The position numbers and the translations under genes are program-made. The notes beneath the pieces are model-generated. The model worked only from the letters and a program-made list of their open reading frames with translations, had not been told where the DNA came from and searched no databases. From contig NC_063153.1 in NCBI RefSeq assembly GCF_020921035.1, forward strand, positions 7,068,001 through 7,132,000: 64,000 nucleotides of DNA, read 5' to 3'. This DNA is from Rhodamnia argentea. Its lineage: Eukaryota; Streptophyta; Magnoliopsida; Myrtales; Myrtaceae. Below, in pieces: positions 37,601-46,436 of this stretch. The first letter of the stretch is position 1, and each line of letters starts with the position of its first letter.

Positions 37601-38375
37601 CTCTCTTGCTGAAAGAACAGAGACTGGCAGAAAAATCTTTGTAGCACTACTCATTTGTTGCCCACAGAATTAATTAAGTTACTTGCGAGTATTTTTTTGT
37701 TCTATAGTTCGAAAATTTACCCATATAAAGACCTAAGCGGTGACTCGATTAGTACAGTAAAAGTGATCAGAATCTGCAGAACCTGGTTAATGTCCTACCA
37801 TAGTTCATGTAACAGTAAGTCTCAAGCACATACAACACTATTCCTCACATAGATCCTTAGAAACTGCTAAAGACGAAGAATACAATTCAACGAACTTCAT
37901 GGATTCACAGAATCAGGCACATTTTGTCACCTACTCCAACTTTTTGTTTTTGGTCAGACACCTACTCCAACTAATAAGCAAGAGAAATTGAAGAAAGAAA
38001 ATGAACACCGAACAGAGATTACCGAGCTCTTACCATTCTCTTGGCGCCAACGAGGAACGGAAGGAAGCACCCGGACCGTGCCTCGCCCGACCCCATCTTC
38101 CGCTCGGCCCAGTCCCCCACATAATCCTCCAGCGTCCTCGCCCCGTTCCTCCTCGGCGCAGCGCCTCCGTTCTGCAGATGCAGGTTCTTTTCCCGCGCTG
38201 GCTCGCAGCCGGGGGCTCCGCCTAGGGATTTCGGTGAGCTTGGGAGAGGGGCCTCGACGGAGGCTCGAGGAGGGGCCGCGACGGAGGCTCGAGGAGGGGC
38301 CGATTTGAAGTCCGAGCCGCCGTAAGCGACCGCAAGAGGCGAGGAGAGGGGTGGATTGTTGCCCAAGTCCGGCAT
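31647..38375 (-). CDS. ASHR3: ASHR3-like histone-lysine N-methyltransferase (PHD-AWS-SET)
   Basis: A nuclear methyltransferase expected to act on histone H3 lysine. Minus-strand coding exons I can join in phase: 38034-38375, 37400-37546, 37094-37261, 36748-36774 (27 nt), 35679-35796, 35070-35099 (weak), 34377-34470, 34143-34221, 32730-32901, 31964-32044 and 31647-31803. Start MPDLGN resembles the Arabidopsis start; an in-frame ATG at 38528 is an alternative. The PHD-type zinc cluster is CVICHHF...CVVRGC...CPQHACFICK (about 117-180). AWS residues are VQCISCSKACRCPENC; SET shows CGWGVEAAESI, FKGNASRFLNHSCDPNC and LTYDYR; post-SET is CHCGSQNC. The exon between 35070 and 34470 coding the first AWS cysteines was not found. 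The listed exons total 1415 nt, so one more exon of 3n+1 nt is needed to keep frame. Either I missed it or the gene is broken. Expected length is about 490 residues against 497 in Arabidopsis. Confidence 0.8.
33150..33959. mobile_element. Candidate TIR element in an ASHR3-like intron
   Basis: The left end GGCCAATTTAATTCATG and the inverted right end GGCCTGTTTGGTATATGG agree at most positions and continue inward into AAGGTTT words. The direct repeat ATAAA flanks both sides (33145-33149, 33960-33964). Five bases is not the usual duplication for the common plant superfamilies, so it is left unclassified. Lies wholly within the intron between the exons at 34143-34221 and 32730-32901. Confidence 0.5.
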
Positions 38376-39090
38376 GATTTCCGCTTGGACTCTGACCCCC
38401 TTGTTGCTTACAGAGAAAACCCTAGACGATCGGATGAATATGTCTGAATGAGCCGACGAGAGAGGAAGAGGGAGGGAGAGGCTTTTGGTTTTGGCGGGAA
38501 ACGGGAATTTATTTAATTTTTTTTTCATCCGGCGGTGCGAATTTACGGAGCGGGGGCTTTCGGATCGGTGTATTTACGAGATCGCCACGGCCTTTTTTAC
38601 AGGGCAAAAGACCAGAGGAGGCGTGCGATGTCTTCTTCTTCTTCCTTTTTTTTTTTTTTTTTTTTTTTTTTTGATATTTTTCTACGGCCTCGACCAATAT
38701 TGGCGTGAATGAATCCTGATAACCCGAACTGGAGGCTCGCTACCGGCTAGAGCGGACCGGTCGGGGCCCGGACTTGGTGCTCAAGGGTCGGGGATAGATC
38801 CTTGACAATCAAACTCTGTACGTGTACGTGAACGTTAGATCGGGTCTCCAATCGGAAGTCCGTGACCGACAGGTAGAGATTTTGGCATCACGGTCTTTGA
38901 GAATTATAACTTTTGTACGTAAAATTAAGATGTATTGCTCACATAAATGAATGAACGAAAAATATATTTATCTTACAGAGTTCAAAGACGATCATCGTCG
39001 TCCCCTATCGATGAGATCGGAGGATTAATCTAAATTAAACCACGAATGAAATTTTGAGAATCGCTCACCGATGAATAGTATAAATTTTGA

Positions 39091-39800
39091 GATCTCTGGC
39101 TTCAACTCTCATCCTCTCTTTCCTGTGCTATGCAGTATAACTTTATTCCTTTTCCTTTTTTTTTTTTCTGCTTTTGATTGTGTATTAAGATAAAAGTTAT
39201 GCTCGAAGGGACCGTGTATAATACTAAAATTTCGTACACTACGCACCCCTCTCGCTCATGGCGAGGAGATTCACCTCCACACCAGTTGGAATGACGATCT
39301 TCTACCGCGCTCGTAAAAAAAGGAGTCTATGCGCCAATATCTACGAATGATTATTCTAACTTTCCCCACTTTATGGAATATGTCTACCTTGTTCTGCAGT
39401 ACACAAACATATCTAGTCAATGAAAAATATTTCCATTACCGACAGTAAATCATGTTCAAACATTTGCGCGGGCGATAAAAAAATATTTTTCGTTCATTCT
39501 CTTTTTTAAGTGATATTATGGATTATTTTTTTTTAAAAAGATACATTTCAAATCGCTCATTTTTCACGAAACAAATCTTAATCGGTCGGTTTGTGCAACC
39601 GCAGGTTATTTAACAGTTTTGCATGGAGGTGTCACTTGTAGTATCTCATACTACATAAGATCTCTCTAATTGCTTTGCGTCACACAACACGTGACGTCAA
39701 ATTATTCAAAACTACTACGATATCAAGCTTGTGACCATATAACAAATTTAGTTATTCATGACAGTATTGTCCTCGATGCTCACCGGAAAGGGAAAATGGC
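39091..39800. repeat. Duplicated DUF4220-flank segment, copy A
   Basis: Blocks such as CTTCAACTCTCATCC...TTTCCTGTG, TATAATACTAAA, ATGTCTACCTTG, TTTTGCATGGAGG, TCACACAAC, GATATCAAGCTTGTGAC and GGAAAGGGAA occur in the same order in 42651-42850 and 43736-43930. No DUF4220 gene lies on its ASHR3 side. Confidence 0.75.
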
Positions 39801-39856
39801 TGTGACAGACAATATATTGTGCCTATCTTTTATCTTTGTCCCATAGAAATTTACCA

Positions 39857-40105
39857 TTTGGGTTTCGTTTGTTTCGCGAAAAATGAATGATCCGGAGAAT
39901 GTTTTCTGAAAAAGATTGTTTGTACCGCTTATAAAAATGAACGAATGGCAAAATATTTTCGTCGTCCCACGAAAATATTTTGACATAAATTATTGTCGAT
40001 AATGAAAATATTTTTAATTGACTAATTATGCGAAACGGTATAAGAAATTATTTTTTTAAAATATTTTTTAAATAATTTATTTTTCGCAAAATGAAGGCAA
40101 CATTA
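39857..40105. mobile_element. Candidate MITE with GTTTGTTTCGCGAAAAATGA-type ends
   Basis: The left end GTTTCGTTTGTTTCGCGAA and the inverted right end TGTTGCCTTCATTTTGCGAA are imperfect inverted copies around an AT-rich core. A further copy of the left end occurs at 47694 (CTCCGTTTGTTTCACGGAAA). Target duplication not resolved. Confidence 0.5.
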
Positions 40106-40256
40106 GATGTAAAACTTTATGGCAAAGAGGCAAAGGAGGACAGGATCATTGGTTTCATTTCCTAGCCCCAAAGAGAGAGATATAAAGGTTGGGCTCTACC
40201 ATTCACAACCAGTTATAATCACAACACATGAATCAATCAATCAATCAATCAGTTTT

Positions 40257-42182
40257 CTAACCACACTTGCCCAAGTTGAACCTGTCAGTCTGGTGAGCTA
40301 GGAGGAGCCAAACGAGAGTAATGAACTCCCCACCTCTCCTCAGCTGCTGTGCATGGGTATCAAAATCACAGTTATATGCAGCATAACACAGCATCTCTGT
40401 CCACACACTGCTAATGATTTCCCATTTTTTATCTCTGTGCATCATCAATTTCACTGAGAGTTCCTGTGCATCAGGCAATATGAGCCACCCTAGTTCAACC
40501 ACAGGATCTTTTCGCTTTCGGGCCGCACCGTCGTGGGGTTGATCCGTATGTAGGAATCGGCAGGCTGAATGTTCGTCCTTCATTTCCGGTGACAACTTGA
40601 TGACCTCGGATAAATGCTTATAGATAACGTGCCCAGAAGGGACTGATAGCATTTCGGGGAGATTAACCAGGAGATGCATCATGTATTCTGAGACCCATTT
40701 GCTCATGTCCTTAAGTGAAGCTTCTCCGCTTGTGTCGGCCTCATCTAGATGGTGACAAATGCTGGTGGCAACGTGCCATATGGCGATACTCCTGCCGAAC
40801 TCCGTACGGATGCTCCATTGCAGTTCTTGGCAGCAATCGTGCCTCTCGAGCGCCCATTCACCTCTTTTAGTGAAGGGCTTAATGCCTCGTTGACGTTCCA
40901 CTGCCTTTATCTCATGGAGTACAAGTTCTTGCAGCTCTTTAGGAACTTTTTCCTTGTATGCCAGGAATCTGTACTTCTTCCATTCTTCTTCGAGGCAACA
41001 GCATTTCACGATCATAGATATTAAGCTGCTCGAATCAGGCTTGAGGCAAAAACGAAGGAGATTGAACTGAGGCAAGCGATTCGACCATCTTTGCTTTGCC
41101 AGACAGAATTGGACTAGAAAGTGAAGGAGTCTTTCCATTCGCAGTTGATGATGGTGTCCGATTGCCCATATTATTGCCCTGTCTGAGAAGAGCAGTTTCA
41201 AGTCCGAATACAGTTCAAGGATCAAGGCTATAGCCAACACCGAAAAAGTGAAGGTGACATTCTTGCGATGCAAGAAGTCTTTGCTGAACATCACTGCAAA
41301 TCCGGAAAAGGTCAATACAATGCACAAAAAAGTAAGAAAACGGAGCATAAAACCCAGCTTAGTGTAGATAATGGGCGTTTTTGTATAGAGGGCATCGTAC
41401 ATGAGTCCTAGTTCGATCTCGGTAATCTTGAAAACCTCAATAGGTGAATAATCCTCTATCGATAACGAGGGAAAGGAGATGTACAATGGGTGGTAGATCC
41501 AATTTTTCAAATGTGGTTTTATGCGGTCGAAGCGGTAAAATGCTTTTAGAATTAGATCTGCTCCATGAATATCTTGAGGTAAGTTGCTAAACATCACATG
41601 GAAGGCATTCTCTTCATCGATCCTTGAAATGGCCATGCCCGCCTCCTGGTCAAGAGCAGATTTCAAAGCCCATGCCCTCTCGCCGTATTTGATGAACCCG
41701 GCCAGAAACATTGGCAAGGTTAGGAATGAGAGGCTAGTGTAAGTCCAGCACCTGATGAGAATCCAAATAACTAGACCCGCTTGGGCAACTGTTTCAACTA
41801 TTTCTCTCGCCCCCAACTGATTATCTTGAATCGAATAGGCAGTAATGGTGTCGGGGCTTCCTAGGTGCAGCAAGAGAATTGGGGCAAGAAGGGCCTTAAG
41901 TGAAGTGTTTGTATCGGGTAAACTAGGGTCGCCGACGCTAATGTCGCTAAGCTTACCGATACCAACAGTAGCGACCCAGCCTGCCATTAAGTAGCTCGAC
42001 CAAACGGTGAGTCTGATCAAGAATCCCGTGATGTAACTCCGGCGACGGCCAAAGGCCAAAAGGATGATTTGGAAGGTAAGGCTCAATAGTACCAAAGTCT
42101 GAATGTCCCACGCATTCCAGAATCTCTTGGCCTGCTTGATAATTGGGTCCCAGAACATGTCCATCTTCTTTCCCTCTTTCAA
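40257..42182 (-). CDS. DUF4220/DUF594 membrane protein, array gene 1
   Basis: A single open frame of 641 residues, the normal size for this plant-only family, whose function is not established. DUF4220 occupies roughly residues 50-390 and DUF594 the last ~60. Membrane-like segments are visible near residues 28-45, 52-75, 96-108, 132-146 and 150-165, with another pair about 280-330 (FLTFLCIVLTFSGFAVMF and VTFTFSVLAIALILELY). The family signature LLAPILLLHLG-SPDTITAYS spans about 98-117. DUF594 shows LCYAAYNC near 598, LRRGGEF near 614 and VWLLLAHQ near 624. Arg-rich GRRRSY follows the first membrane segment, suggesting a cytosolic loop. ATG 42180-42182 is the first; Met7 is an alternative. Intact. 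Same strand as, and paralogous to, the next two genes. A 5' UTR intron is possible but not shown. Confidence 0.92.
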   Translation of the reverse strand: MKEGKKMDMFWDPIIKQAKRFWNAWDIQTLVLLSLTFQIILLAFGRRRSYITGFLIRLTVWSSYLMAGWVATVGIGKLSDISVGDPSLPDTNTSLKALLAPILLLHLGSPDTITAYSIQDNQLGAREIVETVAQAGLVIWILIRCWTYTSLSFLTLPMFLAGFIKYGERAWALKSALDQEAGMAISRIDEENAFHVMFSNLPQDIHGADLILKAFYRFDRIKPHLKNWIYHPLYISFPSLSIEDYSPIEVFKITEIELGLMYDALYTKTPIIYTKLGFMLRFLTFLCIVLTFSGFAVMFSKDFLHRKNVTFTFSVLAIALILELYSDLKLLFSDRAIIWAIGHHHQLRMERLLHFLVQFCLAKQRWSNRLPQFNLLRFCLKPDSSSLISMIVKCCCLEEEWKKYRFLAYKEKVPKELQELVLHEIKAVERQRGIKPFTKRGEWALERHDCCQELQWSIRTEFGRSIAIWHVATSICHHLDEADTSGEASLKDMSKWVSEYMMHLLVNLPEMLSVPSGHVIYKHLSEVIKLSPEMKDEHSACRFLHTDQPHDGAARKRKDPVVELGWLILPDAQELSVKLMMHRDKKWEIISSVWTEMLCYAAYNCDFDTHAQQLRRGGEFITLVWLLLAHQTDRFNLGKCG

Positions 42183-42650
42183 GATGGCAGAAATCTGAAC
42201 AAGTACATATCATTTTGAGAATAATCACATCTTTTTTCAATGTTGATTTCGTCAAAAGGAACCCCAATTCAGGTGAACAGAAGATAATCTAACAAAAGCA
42301 TTAGTCTTACACTAAAATTGAACAGCATGAGCAAGTAAAATGCTCCAAGATAATTGAACCAGGAAATCGATAACAGAGAACGAAGCATTGGAGTGCACCT
42401 TACCTGGCCGGGAAACTATTTGTTGGGCTATATACTGGAACTACAAAAGCGGAAATACAGAGCATTTGGAAGGCTGCCCTTCTTGTTCTTTTTTTTTTTT
42501 TTTTTGTTGGTAAATTTTGAGAAGCATCAGATAGGTTTCTGTCAGCTGTTACATGAGCACAGGACAGGACGAGCGGTTGAGAGACATCTTATATATATGT
42601 TCCTTAAGGGTCTCCCAAACAACGAAAACCACAGGTGAACTTCACAGAAG

Positions 42651-42850
42651 AATAGATCTCTTGCTTGAACTCTCATCCTATCTTTCCTGTCCTGTGTATA
42701 ACTTTTCTCGTTTTCCTTTTTCTGCTTTGGTTATGTACTAAGTTATAAAGATGCTCGTATGGACCCTGCATAATACTAAAGTAACGCACAGTCGAGATTG
42801 TCTCAACTTTCCTAATTTATGAACATGTCTACCTTGCTTTACAATAAAGA
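42651..42850. repeat. Duplicated DUF4220-flank segment, copy B, first half
   Basis: Corresponds to the first part of 39091-39800: CTTGAACTCTCATCCTATC, TTTCCTGTCCTGTGTATAAC, CATAATACTAAAGTA and GAACATGTCTACCTTG in the same order. Confidence 0.75.
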
Positions 42851-42957
42851 AGCAGGGGGGGTTTATTTGATATTCAGTTGAATGCCGTGTTCTCTTTATA
42901 CTTTTCCTTTCTTGCTACATCACAAACAGATCCCATTTTACAATAATGGAGATGGAT

Positions 42958-43672
42958 GGCCCTTTTTGGTTCAGCATTGAGAATGAGTATTGAGACTCTA
43001 AAGTTCTTTGGCCAAATATAAATGGTGTTTGGTTCATTTTTTGACTTACTTTGGAGAGATGCAATTGCATCTTAAATGCTGTCTAAAGTCTTTTTGCCCA
43101 AAGTACCCATAGAGATACTCCAGGCTAAAGGACTTTTGCGAAATACAACTAATTTTTTTTCTTTTAAATTTATCACATTAACTTGCCGCCACCTGTCGCC
43201 GCCGCCACCGCTGCCGCCGCTGCCCACCGCCACCAGCCACTCGCTGCCCGTCATCTGTTGCCGCCTGCCGCTGCCACCCTCAAATCGCAGCCTCCCGCCC
43301 GCCGTCGCCTGCAACAGCCACCAGCCGACCGCTGCCAGCCGCGGTCCACCATTGCCCGCCAACCGTCGCCGCCCGCCGCCTCCCCCCACCGATCGCCACC
43401 GCTCGCTGACCGTCACCCGCCGCCATCGCCGCCGCCACCACCGATTGCTACCGCCTCCCACCTCTGTCTACTGCCACCTTTTTTTTCTAAAAAGTAAAAG
43501 TACTTTACAAAGTTCATTTTTCACCAAACAACATTTACGTCAAAGTTGTTTTTTAATGTGTTTTTAAAATACACTTTACCAAACACTACTTGCATTTTGG
43601 AAAAGGTCTTTAGCCCAAAGATATTTGCATTTTCTCAAAGTCCCTTAGTCAAATGCTGAACCAAAAAGGCCC
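42958..43672. mobile_element. TIR element with GC-rich core
   Basis: The left end GGCCCTTTTTGGTTCAGCAT and the inverted right end GGGCCTTTTTGGTTCAGCAT are almost identical. Inverted similarity goes further inward (TTTGGC/TTTGCCCAAAG and ACCAAACA words). GAT flanks both sides, a possible 3-bp target duplication. The ends resemble Harbinger/Tourist-type termini, but the 715-bp size and the core (43190-43460, CCGCCGCC-type) are unusual for those MITEs. It separates two halves of a segment that is continuous at 39091-39800. Confidence 0.75.
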
Positions 43673-43735
43673 GATATAGTTATTTGATTGTAGCTTGATT
43701 TACTTCCTTCTTCATCTGTCAGTTTGGACAAGCGC

Positions 43736-43930
43736 TGGTCGTTTATCAATTTTGCATGGAGGCGACGCTTGTAGTATCTTATACTCCTGAAGACCTCTCA
43801 AATTGCTTTGCTTCACACAACCCATGATATCAAATTATTCAAAGTGTCATGATATCAAGCTTGTGACATGTAGCAAATTAGCTGTTCCTGATTGCATAAT
43901 CCTTGATTCACACTGGAAAGGGAAGTAGTT
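43736..43930. repeat. Duplicated DUF4220-flank segment, copy B, second half
   Basis: TTTTGCATGGAGG, TTGTAGTATCT, CTTCACACAAC, GATATCAAGCTTGTGAC and CACTGGAAAGGGAA match 39600-39795 in order. Confidence 0.75.
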
Positions 43931-44510
43931 TAGGCTTGGCTGTTTCTTTTAATTGCGTTTCAAGTGCTTTTCCGAATGTCTCTTCTTTCTCTAGTTGAGA
44001 GTGATCTCATTCCCAATAGAAACCTACTCAAATTGAGGCGTCTAATACGAAGAATAGACGGGTAAAATGCAGTCGCGGATATATTTGCAGTATAGTTTGC
44101 CGAAAATCGCTTCATTGGGCTTAGTCGAACTTTCTTATGTGTTTTCTGGTATCCTTGACAAACTGACTTTCTAGGAAAGTAACCAGTTCAACAAACAGTA
44201 GTCCGAGAACAAAAATATGAGAAAACAAATGAGCAAAAGAATGAAAAATCAAAGACAATGCGACCCAAAGAAACGATCTTTAACTCCAAATTGAACTTCA
44301 ATGCATATTACATGGACTGACTGAGCAAGTTGCACCGAATCGTCAGCTGCAGTCCCTGCATATAAGTAGAACTAGGAAAACAAATAAAGAAATAACTGAT
44401 GAAAGAGATCAGGCACAATTGTTCGAATGATGAGAACTGAGTATCGGTTATTATGAATGTCAAGTGAACTGTTGTGGTTCCTGTTTACTCTTGGACACCC
44501 CAGCTTAAAC

Positions 44511-46436
44511 TCAAATCTCTTGACTCATGAGTTTCATAGAATGAAACTTGTCCGTCCTGTGTGCTAGCAGAAGCCACACATGTGTTAGAATGTCTCCGCC
44601 TTGCCTCAAAAGCTTCGCATGGTTATAAATCCGGCAATTATAAGCTGTGTAACACACGATCTCCACCCAAACGCTGCTTATAAGCTTCCATGGATCATTC
44701 ATCTTATTCAGCAGGCCTGCGAGTCTTTGCGCCTCCTCAAGGACATGCCACTTTTTGAAGATTATATCGCCCATGCCAGGCTCTGAGTCAAATTCTTGCA
44801 AATGGTCGGCCGATAACTTTTCCAAGGCGCTGTCTCTGTTGCCTGAGATTGAAACCTCCAGAAATTTCTTGACCTTGGAGTAAGCACGCTGAAAGGTGAT
44901 CTCATAGGTGGTGAGCGACAATACATAAGGCCGTATTGCAAGGAGGTACATCATGTAATCCGACAGTAGCTTGCTTCCCAAGCAATTCTTCGTGTCCTGA
45001 AAATTCAAGTGATAGCAAATATCTGTTGCGATGTGCCACGTGATGATGCTTCTGTCGAATGCCATCTCGATGCTCCATCCTAGTTCATCCCATGAATTGT
45101 GAAGCTCGAGTGTCCATCGGCCTCTATTAGTGAAGGGTTTTACACCTCTTTTCCTCTCCAAATCCTTTATGCCTTCTAGGAGCAGTTCTTTCAGATTCGT
45201 GTTGATTGCTTCGCGAGTGGATTTCCAAGATCTCTTGAACTGCTCCTCCTGGCCAACAAATCGAAGGACTTTGATGCACTTTGACCATTTCTTATCCAGG
45301 CAAAATTCTAACATATTGAACTGCCCGATCATACCTGTGGATCTCTTCTTTTTCATGGACATTTTCACGAGAAAAGGTAGAAGAGTTGACACCATCGGCT
45401 TCCTGCAATGCTCAACGATCCTCACTATTGCCCAATCTGAGAATGGCAGAATCAAGATTTGGTAAATTTCCAAAACTGTCACCCCGATCAGCAGAGCATA
45501 TGTATAGGCCACATACATGTCAAGCAAGAAAGAATTTTGAAAAATTCCTGCAAACCCACTTAAGGTCGATACCAAACTGAAGAAACTAATCAACCGCAAC
45601 ATGATGCCGAGCCTAGTATAAAGAACTGGACCCTTAGTATAGAGGACGTCGTACATAAATCCTAGCTCGATGGCAGTTGTCAAATAGGCATTCTCCGCAT
45701 TGTATTCTTCTATCGATGTCCAGGGGTGCGACATGAACATGGGGTGGTATAGCCAGTTCTCAAGGTGGGGCTTCAAAGTGTTGAAGCGGTAATAAGCCTT
45801 CACGAAGATATCTAAGCCTGGGATGTTGGTGGGTAGGTCTTGGATCAACTTGGGGATGTTCTTTTCTTCATCAATGTTCTTCAATGTTATACTCATGTTT
45901 TGGCTGTACACCGATTTGAGAGCCCGAATCGTTTCTCCATACTTAATCGTTCCAGCAACAAAGATTGGGAAGTACAATGAAGCAGCGGCTGAGGTGGCCC
46001 AACAACGGATAAGGATCCAAACCACGAAACCTACGGAGAAGACAAAGTTTAGTACTTTTCTTATCCCTAGCCGGTCGTCTTCAACCGAGTACGCGGTTAT
46101 GCTATCTGGGTTCCCGAGCTGCATCAGAAGCAACGGCGCTAAGAGTGCCTCTAGCTCTGTTTCGTGTTTGGGTTTTTCCGGATCATGGACACGGATTACT
46201 GTGAGCTTGCTGAGAGCTAGGGTGGCGACATAAGTCGCAAGCAAGTAGGAGGACCATACAACAAACCTTATCACTAGGCCAGTCATATATCTCCTCCGGC
46301 CGCCAAGGATGGCCAGAGTGATTTGAAACACGAGGCCAGACAGTACTAGTAGTTGGATGCTCCAAGCTTCCCAAAGATCCATCAGCCGTGGAAAGAATTT
46401 CGTAATTACTTGGGGAACCCAGCCGAAAAAGTTCAT
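44511..46436 (-). CDS. DUF4220/DUF594 membrane protein, array gene 2
   Basis: 641 residues, the same length as gene 1 and collinear with it: the signature GNPDSITAYS falls at 108-117 in both. Marks are WSIQLLVLSGLVFQI (first membrane segment, about 25-40), GGRRRY, SSYLLATYVATLALSKL, IKYGETIRALKS, and paired hydrophobic segments about 280-330. The DUF594 end has VWVEIVCYTAYNC, LRQGGDILTHVWLLLAH and a short tail. It shares more wording with gene 3 than with gene 1 (ATLALSKLT, GNPDSITAYSVED, VLYTK/RLGIMLR), suggesting 2 and 3 are the younger pair. Start ATG 46434-46436 is the first in frame and matches the N-terminal length of gene 1. No breaks. Cellular role unknown. Confidence 0.92.
   Translation of the reverse strand: MNFFGWVPQVITKFFPRLMDLWEAWSIQLLVLSGLVFQITLAILGGRRRYMTGLVIRFVVWSSYLLATYVATLALSKLTVIRVHDPEKPKHETELEALLAPLLLMQLGNPDSITAYSVEDDRLGIRKVLNFVFSVGFVVWILIRCWATSAAASLYFPIFVAGTIKYGETIRALKSVYSQNMSITLKNIDEEKNIPKLIQDLPTNIPGLDIFVKAYYRFNTLKPHLENWLYHPMFMSHPWTSIEEYNAENAYLTTAIELGFMYDVLYTKGPVLYTRLGIMLRLISFFSLVSTLSGFAGIFQNSFLLDMYVAYTYALLIGVTVLEIYQILILPFSDWAIVRIVEHCRKPMVSTLLPFLVKMSMKKKRSTGMIGQFNMLEFCLDKKWSKCIKVLRFVGQEEQFKRSWKSTREAINTNLKELLLEGIKDLERKRGVKPFTNRGRWTLELHNSWDELGWSIEMAFDRSIITWHIATDICYHLNFQDTKNCLGSKLLSDYMMYLLAIRPYVLSLTTYEITFQRAYSKVKKFLEVSISGNRDSALEKLSADHLQEFDSEPGMGDIIFKKWHVLEEAQRLAGLLNKMNDPWKLISSVWVEIVCYTAYNCRIYNHAKLLRQGGDILTHVWLLLAHRTDKFHSMKLMSQEI

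Larger units (their letters stand above)
38376..40256. other. ASHR3-like 5' flank and spacer to the DUF4220 array
   Basis: 38376-38530 is probably the 5' UTR of the ASHR3-like gene. A T homopolymer of more than 20 bases lies near 38649-38672. 38710-38800 has GGACCGG-type repeat words. 39091-39800 is a duplicate of DNA found beside the DUF4220 genes, and 39857-40105 is a candidate MITE. An AATC tetranucleotide run (~40230-40249) precedes the next gene's stop. Confidence 0.6.
42183..44510. other. Spacer between DUF4220 genes 1 and 2
   Basis: Holds the upstream region of gene 1, the split duplicate of 39091-39800 (at 42651-42850 and 43736-43930), and a transposon-like inverted-repeat element inserted between those halves. 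No coding gene. Long Pro/Ala/Arg-rich frames at 43072-43567 come from GCCGCC-type repeats in the element core. Confidence 0.65.

Noticed and set aside
43072..43567. 163-codon Pro/Arg/His-rich ORF and its antisense Gly/Arg-rich ORF
   Set aside because: Both arise from GCC-type repeats in the core of the TIR element at 42958-43672.
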